64,000 bases of DNA from Littorina saxatilis (taxonomy: Eukaryota; Mollusca; Gastropoda; Littorinimorpha; Littorinidae): positions 73,771,802 to 73,835,801 of the forward strand of contig NC_090245.1 of assembly GCF_037325665.1 (NCBI RefSeq). The letters run 5' to 3'. Below, piece after piece: positions 10,893 to 23,000 of this stretch. The translations under genes were made by a program, and so were the position numbers. Numbering within the stretch: the first letter of the stretch is position 1; each line of letters begins with the position of its first letter. Under the pieces are notes generated by a model. That model searched no databases, was not told the origin of the DNA, and was given only the letters and a program-made list of their open reading frames with translations.

Positions 10893-12200
10893 CGGGTCGG
10901 CGCGTGTTTGCTTGTTTGTCCACCGTCCAGACCTGGCTTCTCGCGCGGCTAAGTCGTGCTGAGTGGGCATGTCTCCGGGGATAAACGCCATGCACGCACC
11001 ATGCTCGCGTGTGGCCGTCAAAACGCAGGAACAAATTTGTTCTGAGCTCTTCCCCCTATTGAGTCTGGACATCCGGTGCACAAAAAACTAGTCCAGGGGT
11101 GCTGCCGCTCGCGTGGGTTATATTCCGGTGTGCCGTTTTTCACCTGGGCTTGTTTGGTGTTGTGATGCTTCCTCGTCAAATTGTGTTTGTCAGGAAAACA
11201 GCCGATCCCGCCTTCGCTTTGCTTGTCCCCCACTTTTTGTGTGTGTCCCTAAGAACTTCATCGTAGTACGATAGCTTGCGCACTCTATATCTGTGCTCTG
11301 TTGCAAGAACATCCAGCAGAAAACGCTGAGATAACTGATTCTGTAGACCAATAATTGGCAACAATCTAATCGCCTAATTGATTCAGTTATGCTAAGATGA
11401 ATGCGTACGTGATATTACTTAAAGACTGCGTCGCTACGGCTTTACAATTACAAATCATTTCACAAGATTTCAATAGTTTAGCGAAAGGGAGAAGGACTGT
11501 CTGCGACATACAACTGCAAGACAAATTGCATCATCCTTTAGAATTTAACGTGTGAGGTGTCTACATAGAGTAAAATTACAACGTTGCAGAAATAAGTGCG
11601 TTTTTCCTATGACAGAGGCTGACTTTCTGACTTCATCTGAGCGAAGCACCTATAAATGAATACTTCTAATATTATCGTTCTTATCAAAACCTTAATTTGG
11701 AGCTACATTTGACTGATTATAACCGTGATTAATTGTGTGCTCACATGCAGTAATCACACATACCATATATATAGTCGGGCATGGAAACCAAGCGTGTTAA
11801 GACTGTCCTTGATTGAACCCGAAGTCGACCGGCTTCGCAAAGTCTTCGCTGAGTTTTTCGCAACCCAAAAACGCATTGCCAAAGCTGCGTGCCACCATCT
11901 TCGGGAAGTCGACTTCGCCCGATTAATTTAAGGCTTTGATAAACACTCAAAAAGTATTTTAGTGAACTGTTGAGAAACCACTGCACGCAATTTTGCACGC
12001 AGCTGTGGGATTATAGTGTGCTCTTCTGTAAAGAAAAGAGTCTCCAACAGAGTTGGCCATGATGTGGGTTGCAAGGTTTTCATCCCATCCCCGAAGCCGT
12101 GGATGTGCACGTTTGACTCTAAAACATTTAAAGTCTTTGTCATGATATGGTCATCGCAAAAGACATAAGCTAACTTGTGTGACTATGTAGGCTAGACTCA
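10893..12200. other. upstream flank of chitin-binding gene 1
   Basis: Open frames at 10779-11364 (-) and 11725-12143 have no recognisable domain. The segment 11815-11930 has gaagtcgac at both ends (direct and near-inverted), which hints at a small repeat. Otherwise I see nothing. Confidence 0.4.
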
Positions 12201-12208
12201 ATCCATTA

Positions 12209-12499
12209 GGCCTAAAAAAAATAGGTGTGGTTACGGTAACCCGACCTACCCTATTTTGAGGGCCCGACCCTATAACTTTTTATTACATTTGTCAACAAAA
12301 AAAAACACAAAAAAAACCAGTGCAGAAAACGCAATGAAAGCGAAAGCGCTCGAGTCGCACACTTATTTCCATGTCAAGTAGGTTTAATTTGTACACATTA
12401 AAAAAAAAAGTTAAAAAAAAAAAGTGATTGCCTACCTTCCTTCCCTATTTTTTTTGGCTATGTTACCGTAACCACACCTTTTTTTTTTGTTGGCCTTAA
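12209..12499. mobile_element. MITE with ~30-bp terminal inverted repeats, copy A
   Basis: The left end reads ggcctaaaaaaaataggtgt and the right end is its inverse (acacctttttttt-ggcc). The inner ends are ggttacggtaac and gttaccgtaacc. A second copy is at 54267-54562. Confidence 0.8.
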
Positions 12500-12529
12500 C
12501 AGATAGACTGCCAACGCTCCAAACTTCAG

Positions 12530-12902
12530 AATCAAAACAGAAGAATTGTAGGTTATTGGAACGATTAATTATTGACAAACAAAACGTTATATTTAATAAT
12601 AATAATAACAATAATAATAATAATAATAATAAAGTGTATTTATATTGCGCCTATCCCTTACAAAAAACAAAAATATTTGGCTCTAAGCACATTACAACAT
12701 GTGTAGGGACTTGGTACAATCAAGTCTGACAAATACAATAACACAACATACAGTCGGTCTCTTTGGTAAAACTGGGAAAAGCAGCTTCGACATTTAAACA
12801 CTGCTACTTAAAAAAAAAAGAAAAAAAAAGCGTAAATGTAACGTTTTGTTTTGTCAGTATTTAAACATTCCAATAACCTACAATTCTTGTGTTTTGATTG
12901 TG
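12530..12902. mobile_element. foldback element with ~55-bp arms around an (AAT)n repeat
   Basis: The left arm contains agaattgtaggttattggaa and the right arm its inverse, ttccaataacctacaattct. The interior holds an (AAT)n tract at 12594-12633 and a 'tttatattgcgcctatccct' repeat known from many molluscan sequences (recalled). A solo end-like sequence is at 53988-54045. Confidence 0.65.
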
Positions 12903-13032
12903 ACTTTGTGACTTGGTTGTGTGAAACACCTTTTGTGTTAGCATTTCTTTGTTTGACGGTAGTTTCTTACTTTCCTGAAATGTTCACCTTTATGTTGCTG
13001 TTTGTTCCTATTATGGTAATTTTGGAGCTGCG

Positions 13033-13822
13033 TTTTACATTTAGTCAAGTTTTGACTAAATGTTTTAACATAGAGGGGGAATCGAGACGAGCCGGGTCGT
13101 GGTGTATGTGTGTGTGTGTGTGTGCGTCTGTCTGTGCGTGTGTGTGTGTAGAGCGATTCAGACTAAACTACTGGACCGATCTTTATGAAATTTTACATGA
13201 GAGTTCCTGGGTATGATATCCCCAGACGTTTTTTTCCATTTTTTCGATAGATATCTTTGATGACGTCATATCCGGCTTTTTGTAAAAGTTGAGGCGGCTC
13301 GGTCACACCCTTATTTTTCAATCAAATTAATTGAAATTTTGGCCAAGCAATTTTCGACGAAGGCCGGACTTTGGTATTGCATTTCAGCTTAGAGGCTTAA
13401 AAATTAATTGATAATTTCGGTCATTAAAATTCTGAAAATTGTAATTAAAATTATTTTTGTATAAAACGATCCAAAAATAATTTCATCTTATTTGTCATTA
13501 TTTGCTGATTCCAAAAACATATAAATATGTTATATTCGGATTAAAAACAAGCTTTGAAAATTAAAAGTATAAAAATTATGATTAAAATTAAATTTCCGAA
13601 ATCGTTTTAAAAACAATTTCATCTTATTCCTTGTCGGTTCCTGATTCCAAAAACATATAGATATGATATGTTTGGATTAAAAACACGCTCAGAACAAGCA
13701 GTGGACAGATGATGCTACTACGAGTATACGGTCTTGCGGAAAAAATGCAGTGCGTTCAGTTTCATTCTGTGAGTTCGACTGAGCTTGACTAAATGTTGTA
13801 TTTTCGCCTTACGCGACTTGTT
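13033..13822 (+). mobile_element. ~870-bp interspersed element, copy 2
   Basis: It has the complete ends: the atttagtcaa palindrome at the left and cgccttacgcgacttgtt at the right. It is slightly shorter than other copies in the AT-rich 3' part. Confidence 0.85.
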
Positions 13823-13902
13823 TAAACTTTTATTAGGGTTGCCGACATTAAAAATTATACGATAATAGTGGGTTTATTTGTTTTTAGTGAAGAGAAAACG
13901 AA

Positions 13903-14121
13903 ACTCACACACACACACGCACGAAAGCACGCACGCACACATACACACACACACACAAACAAGCACGCGCGCACGCATGCACACACACACACACACACAC
14001 GCGCGCGCGCACGCACGCACGCACGCACACATACACACACACACACACAAACAAGCACGCGCGCACGCATGCACACACACACACACACACACACATAAGC
14101 ACGCATACACACACACAGACG
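13903..14121. repeat. (AC)n/(ACGC)n microsatellite
   Basis: Alternating purine-pyrimidine tract with two near-identical ~100-bp halves (acaagcacgcgcgcacgcat occurs twice). Confidence 0.95.
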
Positions 14122-15090
14122 ACAAACAGACAGGCAATCTGACTGTCAGAAGGGTAAACATTTCTTTAAACACAGCCTGAACACACTTTGAAGTGATTTA
14201 TTATCAAAACGTCACAGGGTAATTGTAAGCAAAGCAGGTGAAAAAATACTGTGACACTGATAAACTGGAAATGTTGGGCACAATTCTAAATGATTTATTA
14301 TTTCTATTTTATTTATATACATATTTGTTTGGAGTTTGCCATGCACATCATTGTGGTTTTGTTTAATCCATAAACATGTCTCCCTCAATACATAGAATGT
14401 TCCATTCATACATGATCATTTACAGTTGGCAAAAGTATGACACGATTTGTAATAAATCATTTGAATAAAAAAATGTCCTAAGCTGTTATTTAACATGTTT
14501 TTTTTGTGTACATGGCTAACAGATAAGACAGAACAAAATCAGAACAGACGGACAGACATAACATCACGTTCACACACAAGTAAACACAGATACATAACAC
14601 ACATTTAACTAGAAATGATACCAGGAGATTTTTAACTAAACTAAGTGAACAGTCAAAGGAGGGTAGATGAGCGAGACAAAGAGGAAGAAAGTAAAAGAGA
14701 AGAGAGAGATTTATTATCCAAAGAAAGTTGCGAGCTTATTGTAAACAATAACAGGTGAAAGTTCCTTGATAATTGGCAAAACAACAAAAACCTCTCAATG
14801 AGTAAACAACTGTGGCTCGTTTTAGAGCTACAGAAATTGTCAAAGAAAAAACTGCACACACACACACACGCGCGCGCGCGCGCGTACGCACACAAGCACG
14901 CACGCATATTCACACGCGTACGCACGCACGCGTCCGCGAAAGCACATACATGAATTTGTCGTATCAATATTCATCTATATAAGGTATGTTAAAAAATTGA
15001 AAAATATTACACAATGTAAGGGTGAGAGATTGTTTACTTAGGTGCACTGAGGAATGAATACGAGTTTTTGATTGTTTATTTGAAGAAAAT
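14122..15090. other. intergenic, no gene seen
   Basis: AT-rich. It contains a short (CA)(CG) tract at 14857-14895 that could adopt Z-DNA. No supported coding frame. Confidence 0.4.
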
Positions 15091-15916
15091 ACAAGTCGCG
15101 TAAGGCGAAAATACAACATTTAGTCAAGCTGTCGAACTCACAGAATGAAACTGAATGCAATGCAATTTTTCGGCAAGACCGTATACTCGTAGCATCGTCA
15201 GTCCACCACTCGTGGCAAAGGCAGTGAAATTGACAAGAAGAGCGGGGTAGTAGTTGCGCTGAGAAGGATAGCACGCTTTACTGTACCTCTCTTCGTTTTA
15301 ACTTTCTGAGCGTGTTTTTAATCCAAACATATCATATCTATATGTTTTTGGAATCAGGAACCGACAAGGAATAAGATGAAAGTGTTTTCAAATTGATTTC
15401 GAAAATTTAATTTTGATCATAATTTTTATATTTTTAATTTTCAGAGCTTGTTTTTAATCCAAATATAACATATTTATATGTTTTTGGAATCAGAAAATGA
15501 TGAACGTAAATTTGGATCGTTTTATAAAAAAAATATTTTTTTTACAATTTTCAGATTTTTAATGACCAAAGTCATTAATTAATTTTTAAGCCACCAAGCT
15601 GAAATGCAATACCGAAGTCCGACCTTCGTCGAAGATTGCTTGGCCAAAATTTCAATCAATTTGATTGAAAAATGAGGGTGTGACAAAAAAGCCGGATATG
15701 ACGTCATCAAAGGTATTTATCGAAAAAAAGAAAAACATATCCGGGGATATCATTCCCAGGAACTCTCATGTAAAATTTCATAAAGATCAGTCTAGTAGTT
15801 TGGTCTGAATCGCTCTACACACACACACGCACAGACACACACACATACACCACGACCCTCGTCTCGATTCCCCCTCTATGTTAAAACATTTAGTCAAAAC
15901 TTGACTAAATGTAAAA
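15091..15916 (-). mobile_element. ~870-bp interspersed element, copy 3
   Basis: Minus-strand copy: it reads acaagtcgcgtaaggcg at the left and the tagtcaaaacttgacta palindrome at the right. It has a short internal (CA)n tract. Confidence 0.85.
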
Positions 15917-16264
15917 AGAAGGAGCATGTCGGATTTTTTTTAGAATTATGTACACACCAAATACAGACAAAGCGAAACGACTTATGCACATCGTTATAAC
16001 ATCGTTACGGTGTAAGGCAATTTGTCCTATTCGTTTTATTTTTTTTGCAAACAAAATCGTGTGTTTTTTTATATATATATTTTTTTTTATAGTATATTAC
16101 CAAATTACCAGTGGTCGTTCTGAAAGCAAATTGCATGCTGTGAACGAGCGTTGGTGGGCGTTCTACCCAGTGCCATTAATGCAAGATTCATCATCAGGGA
16201 AATGCATTCTGAATCAGCAGAATTCCTGTGGGAGGAAATGATTGTGTTCGTTTAATGAGGACCA

Positions 16265-16850
16265 ATTCCAGTACCTTGCGCAGGCCCAGCTTGGAATGAA
16301 TGTGGTGATGCCTCTTTTCCAGTGCCACTTTGGCCTCGCTTTGACAGTTTATTTTCAGTGCCACGGTGGCTTCGCTATGAAAGTTTATTGACAACCCATT
16401 AAAGTCCTTTCTGAACGTCCAGCTAAGGATAAATGTGGTGATGTCTATATTCTAGATTATCACTTTGGCCTCGCTATGAAAGTTTATTGACAACCCATTC
16501 CAGTCCTTTCTGAACGTCCAGCTAAGGATAAATGTGGTGATGTCTATATTCTAGATTACCACTCTGGCCTCGCTATGAAAGTTTATTGACGACCCATTCG
16601 ATCCAGTCCTTTCTGAACGACCAGCTTGGAATGAATGTCTGTTTTCCAGTGCTACTTTGGCCTGGCTATGAAAGTTTATTGACGATCCATTCCAGTCCTT
16701 TCTGAACGACCAGCTTGGAATGAATGTGTCTATTTTCCAGTGCCACTTTGGCCTCGCTATTGAAGTTTATTGACGACCCATTCCAGTCCTTTCTGAAGGC
16801 CCAGCTTTGGATGAATGTGATGATGTCCGTTCTCCAGCGCCACCTTCCAA
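16265..16850 (-). repeat. tandem ~95-bp repeat made from the 3' end of the STAND-ankyrin gene
   Basis: Six or so units share gaaagtttattgac, ccattccagtcctttctgaa and agcttggaatgaatgt. The rightmost unit is the real C-terminal coding sequence (stop at 16757). Read on the minus strand, each unit echoes the C-terminus (H-I-H-S-K-L, then GLEWVVNKL). Each carries AATAAA, because the codons for Asn-Lys spell it. Confidence 0.8.
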
Positions 16851-19800
16851 GGTGACTTTCCGCTTTTGTTCTCGGCACTGACGCTGGCTCCTTTGTCGAC
16901 CATCATACTGACCAAGTCACCCATTCCCTTGCTGCAAGCGTAATGTAGAGGCGTCATTCCACCCTTGTCGGCAGTTTTCAAGTTGGCCCCGCGTTCTATC
17001 AGAATTTTGGCAATTGTGAAGTGGCCTTTTCTGCAGGCAAGGTTGAGAGGAGTCTGCCCAGAGTTATTCTTGCGATCTATTTGTACACCTTTCTTGAGCA
17101 AGGTCTTGACGACGTCCTGCTTGTTGTTGAACACTGCAAGGTGCAGAGAAGTACTGCCGTGACTCTCCTGGGCGTTCCTGTCAGCGCCTAGGTCCAGCAA
17201 AAGGTTGATGATATCGTGGTGGCCCTCGTAGCTGGCTGTGTGAAACGGTGTTCTTTTTGTCAGATCTGTCGGGTTTAAGTTGGCCTTGGCTTTCTGCAGC
17301 AGGCGAACGATGTTAACATGGCGTCTGAAGCAAGCATGATTCATTGCTGTACGCCCGTCATTATCCTTAGCTTCCTTGTTGACTCCAGCATCTAGCAAAC
17401 ACTGGACGAAGCCTTCATGTCCTCTTGTACTGGCCAGGATAAGTGGAGTAGCACCATTGCCGTCTCGGACGTCTAGGGTGGCTTTGCATTCAATGAGAGC
17501 CAAGAGAGCTGTTGTGTGTTGGAGACCTAGGTAAGAGACAAGATGAAGAGCAGCCCGCTTCCCTTTGTTCAAGGCGTCGCCATTAGCTCCACGTTTCATG
17601 AGAGTAGTAACCACCTCTCCTCGGTCATTGTAGCAAGCACTGTGCAAGGGGCTCCATCCTTTGTTGCTCTGGGCCTGGATGTCTGCGTCATTTTTCAGCA
17701 GCACGTCCACAACACACGTGTGACCTTCCTGGCTTGCCAAGTGGAGAGGCGCCCAGTCGTCAGTTTCCTTGGCATTTTTGTCTGCCCTGCGCTTGAGTAG
17801 TGTTGGGATGACATTGGGATGGTTGAAGTAGCTGGCATGGTGTAATGGCGTCCACCTCTGAGAGTCTCTAGAGTCCACGTCTGCTTCTTTGGCCAGCAGG
17901 AAAGCGACGGCTTCGTCATGACCCCTAGCAGCAGCGTGATGGAGAGAAGTCCATCCTTTCTTGTCTTTGGCTTCAATGTCTGCGTGTTCTGCCAGCAGGA
18001 GTTGTATTAACTCAGTTCCGCCTCCTATGCAGACTTGGTGCAGCGGAGTCCGGCCATGGACAGTTCTGGCTTCAATGTTTGCTTCCTTTTGCAGCAAGAC
18101 TTGGGCAGCTTTGGCGTGTTTTTCCTGACAAGCCAAGTGCAGAGGAGTAAAGCCGTTTTTCTGTTGGGCGTTGATGTCTGCATCATTAGCTATCAGCGTT
18201 GAGATAACATGAGCCTGGTTCTTGTATGCAGCGTGGTGCATTGGGGTCCATCCTTGGTTGTCGCTCGCTTCGATGTTGGCCCCTCTTCTGATCAGACTTT
18301 GGACCGCACCATCTTGGCCATTAAAGCTCGCAAAATGCAGTGCAGTCCAGCCATCGGTATCTTTTGCTTCAGTTCTGGCACCAAGGTCTAGCAGTTTCTC
18401 GATCATGGTTGTATGTCCTTCTTTGCTCGCAAAATGTAGTGGTGTCATCTGTTGCTTATCCGTGGCATTGACGTCTACATGGTGTTTTTTTAAAACATCA
18501 GCGATCTCCACGTGGTTCTTTTCTGCGATAAAATGCACAGCCGCGTGACCTCTGTGATTCTGCGCGCGGACGTTCGTTCCTTTTTCTAGCAGGATCCTAA
18601 CAACCTCCCGCTGACCATTACAACTGGCGTAGTGAAGGGGCGTCAAGCCATCCGTGTCCTGGGCTTCAAGATTGGCATTCTTGTTCAGCAACAGCCAGAC
18701 GACATCGGCCTTGCCCTGGGAGCAAGCAAGGTGCAGCGGGCTCTGGTTGCTGTCTGCTCGTGCTTGAATGTCAGCCCCTCCATCAAGCAAGGCCTCGGCT
18801 GATGCTTTATGACCAAAGATAGCCGCCGTGTGAAGGGCAGTGTAGGTGTGATAGTTGGCCTGCTCCAGTTGGGACCCCTGAGAAGCAAGCAGAACCTTGA
18901 TGACTCCTGTCTGACCTCTCAAAGCAGCTTTGTGGAGTGGTAGGGATCCCCACTCATCCGTGGCCAGAACGCTGGCTCTATTGTCCAACAGAATTTGGAC
19001 CACTCCCTCGTGCCCAGCCTCGCTTGCTAAGTGTAGAGCTGTCTGCTGTGTCAGATCTCTGTCATCCACTGCCGCTCTGGACTGAAGTAAGGTTTCAATA
19101 ACAGCTCTGTGTCCTTCTGTGCTGGCTACGTGCAAAGGCGAGCGGCCATCAGATGTCTCGCTGTCAGTCTTGGCTCCCTTTCCCAGCAGTAGCTTAGCGA
19201 CCTCCACATGACCTTTTGAGCATGCATGATGCAAAGCTGTCCACCCATCGCTGTCTCTGGACTCCAGGCTGATGCCTCTACCAATGAGAGCTTTCACCAG
19301 ATCCAGCAGACCGAGCCTGCTGGCAATCTGAAGCGAGTTTTGCCCGGTGTCGTCCTCAAAGAGGGTGAATATCCAGCTCTTGCCTTGAGTGTCTTGCCTC
19401 AGTTTCGCAAATTCTCTGCAGCATGCAGGGAACGTGGGGCCGCTCTTGTCAAAAGCCAGGATTTCATCCAGGTCATTTTGATTCAAGGGCTTCTTCTCAG
19501 CGCACATGTGATTTAGAAGCATCTCAGTTTTCTGCTCGTTACTGAGTGGACGTAGGTCGCCCATGTCCAATACGGGTATTTTGGTCAAAAATTCATCGTC
19601 AGCTTGCCTCATTGCTTCATCTCGAACAGACGACCTAAGAGTGATCACGATGGTACATTTATCATGTTCCGCATAGGTTTGCATGACGCAAAAAGACTTC
19701 GACCAATTACTGTATTCTTTGACAGAAAAAGCATCTCTACCGAACGCATCATCTATCAGAACAGCATAATTACCCGATGCATTGTCAAACCGACGCCACT

Positions 19801-20004
19801 CTTCGTATTTGTGAAGTACAAGCGGTGTCTTTCCCTCATCTTGCAAGATGCGCAGTACAGCTTTGGCCAGGAAGGTTTTACCACAACCAGGTGGTCCTAT
19901 GACCAGGAGGTACTTTCTGTTCTTGATATCTTCCAAAGCAAGGATATGTGCCGCTGTGTGTACGTATAACTCCTTGTCCGCTGCTATTTCAGCTTGGCTC
20001 TTTT
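16757..20004 (-). CDS. gene A: large last exon (NTPase and 26 ankyrin repeats)
   Basis: The acceptor TTTCAG ends at 20005. The exon starts in phase 1 and is open for 1081 codons. Repeat units show the TPLHxA, G-H and LL-x-GA signatures. Repeat 9 ([11 protein letters not shown]) and repeat 19 are the most divergent. The last unit lacks the normal second helix and ends [16 protein letters not shown] overlaps the Asn-Lys codons near the stop. Confidence 0.9.
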
Positions 20005-23000
20005 CTGAAACGTATAATCATGTATGGCAACTAAGATACATGCTAATCCTCACAAAAGGGTTGACGATTCCGAAAGAACTCGTAAGTGACGTTACTGAAA
20101 AGAAGGAAAAGAAGAAAAAGAAATCAGAGTCTTGATAGATACTACCCATCAAGTCAAGATAAGACACAGTCCAATCTGTTAGAAGGGCTAATAACAAACG
20201 AGCTTTTTCATGTTGGTACAAAATAATTATTTGCTGTTGCTGAAATCGAATTCCTTTCAAATTTGTCAAAAATATTCCAACCTTTAGAATGAAATTCACA
20301 AAACAGTTTCACGCTAGGAAATAGCATGTATACTTAAAGCCCTAGTCCGTCTCAAATGGTTCACAGAATGATGAAAAAAAGCAGTTCTAACCTTATTGTA
20401 CACACTTGCAATAGCATTTAATAGCATTCAATGACACAGTTGGTTTGAATGGCCATTTAGCTCGCGTAAACCACACACCTGTTTTCGTGGTTTATCTAAC
20501 CCCTGAGCCATCGTGAACCTGTGTGATCCACTTTCCTTTTTTCACAATTTAGTCGTCAGTTTGTGATTTTCATGCGACTCGCTGTATCTGCAATAACACG
20601 TTATTGTGTACCTGTGAATCTAATACGCAACAAACGGCTGCGAGTCACACGAACTGAGCGGTGGCGGTTGGCTGTTCAAAGAAACTGGCGCCATGCAGAA
20701 CATTCGTCTGCTAGCATGTGGAAACATGCTTTGCGTGACACGCTTCCGGGCTTTTCTTTTTTCAAACTTTCAAAACTTCGAATTGTACTGGTCTTGTATT
20801 GATGAAAAAAGAATTCTTTTATGATTTAAGAATGTTTGTGTAACAAGCTGTCAATTTATTGTTGAGATTTTAAAAGTTAGATCTAGCGCCAAAACGAGGC
20901 CCGTCCGATTGTCTTACAGACAATCCGGCTGGCCACGCAAAAATAAATTCTTTGAGAATTGGTCGCTCTTTACAGAGGGCACCCAGGATGTTCTCAAGCG
21001 GTGAGTGTTTAAACAAAAGGGTGTTTGTACTGTGTGTAAAAGCCTGACAGTGTCTGTGACCAGAAACTGATGGTTTACAGAAAACTGAGTGTGCCTTTAA
21101 CGTAAACATAAAACCACGCCCTTCCTCGTAGCATTATCTTGAATAAAGGATCTAGTTACTTTGCAGACGCTGGTCAACACATTTGTTTTATACCACTTAT
21201 CCGACTGACATCATACTGATTTTAGTGCAGTCACATACCTTTCACTCCGACAAAACCGCCCTCAGGGGCCGTGTGATGAACGTGTTGAATTTGCGTGATG
21301 AAAACTTGCTGTTTCCAGGTCGGGTTGTTGACCACCTGTCTGTTGTCCACTTTCACCTTGTTCGCCATACAGACGCCGCCTTTTTTCGCATCCATCGTGC
21401 CTGTCAACCAAGCAGGAATGGAAACATGCTTCTATAAGGACCGCGCTGAATATTATTATTACTCGACCAACCACCCGACAATCGCTGATGATTGAGGCAC
21501 TTAGTTTGACTGATTTGGGTACACAATGTGACTAATTAGATCCTATAGCAGGGCACAGGGCATACTAGGCTAGCTCTCTTAGAACGCAACATTAACTTGC
21601 ACATTGTTCCAACTACCAGATCTTTACATATTTACAGAAAAAAATCCTCTGAATCGTGTCTTAATTTAAAGGTATGCGTCACTGAATGTGTAATGCTTTC
21701 CTATCATTCATCTGTTAGTTGCCTCCCTTTGATTTTCATTTTTGAACATTTCTGAGAATAGAGATTTCCCCCTCAACTCAATGTCATAGAGAAAACTAGG
21801 AAGACAAAGTGTGTAGACATCTTACTTCCTTATTTTGATTAATTTTTGAAGGATATCCCCGTGCAATTTTATTGTTTTTAAAAAGTTGCTGCAAAATTAT
21901 CTCCTTTGATCCCACTTGCATAAAACACTTGTTTCCACTATTTGTTTTTAATGTGGGGGTATTTTTTGAAGGAATGCAAGAAGAATGAATTCGAAAATCA
22001 CTGCAAACAGTCCTAGATATCCGTACAATAAAAACTTGGTGATTTAAGTAATCTGGTACGGTACGTGATAAATGGAGAAAAAAACCAAGATATTGAGACT
22101 CAAAAGTCGCACTCAGGAATCGTCAAATATGTTTGCTTACAGTTACACTTGAACATAAAAAAATTATCTGTATTCATTTACAGTGCATGTGACATAATTA
22201 TGCAAATTACAATTGAGCCTCTGCATTTCATGACTGCCACAGTGGACGATGCTTGACTAATTTGTTACATCGGAAAGTTTTGCACCTAAAATAAGATCCC
22301 TTCCGTTGAGTGGCACTTAAATGATAAATACGGCTCATAATCAGTTCATGTTCAATGTTAATGATTAAAACCCTAAATGACTATAACAAGTACAACCAAA
22401 TCTTGTACTAACAGACAATTAAGAAAAGTATAATAAGCTGAAAGGCATTCAGTGCTTACGAGCTCTCAGAACACAATGATAAAACCCACACACTTGCACA
22501 ATAGTGTGGCTACGAGAATTTTTATATTTCTAAAAAAAAGAATACAAACTTTAAAGTTCTAGTCTGGATCGTGTCATATTTTTTAAAAAGCACTTCTTTG
22601 AACATGTACTGTTCCCTTCTTTTCTTTATCAATGGACTGCATGCAAGGTCTTGCTTCATAGGAAGCTAAGAAAATGAGTCCCGCTGTCTCTAAAAGGGCA
22701 AAATGTGAGCTTGACATTACAGTACGCAGGGGCGGATCACACCATTTTTAAGGGGGGGGTTTCCAAATTTCTTTTAAGGGACAGATCGACGAGGCAAAGC
22801 GTTTAGTTAAGGGCGCGAAGTGCCTGAACTTCTTAGGGGGGTCCGGGGGCATGCCCCCGGGAAAATGTTGATAAAAACAAGGAAAATGGAGCAATCTGGT
22901 GCAATTTGAGCAAAGAAACTACCCCTAATACACCTTCAAAAAAGTTCATTTAAGAAGACAAATTTGGAAAATTGACCGATCTGGTACAACCAGAGCCAAG

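Larger units (their letters stand above)
16265..22435. repeat. segmental duplication, copy A
   Basis: It matches 32960-38795 over the last two exons of gene A, the intron between them and ~1 kb of the next intron. Homology stops just after acaattaagaaaag. The two copies differ by scattered substitutions, small indels and one foldback element each. Confidence 0.9.

Noticed and set aside
13855-14180. Open frames of alternating Cys-Val or Thr-His
   Set aside because: They are translated CA/GT microsatellite; the same applies to frames at 7.3, 8.1, 28.6, 45.5, 49.4 and 61.5 kb.
17543-19969. Plus-strand frames opposite the STAND-ankyrin exons
   Set aside because: They are antisense shadows of the ankyrin repeats and recur at the same places opposite gene B.
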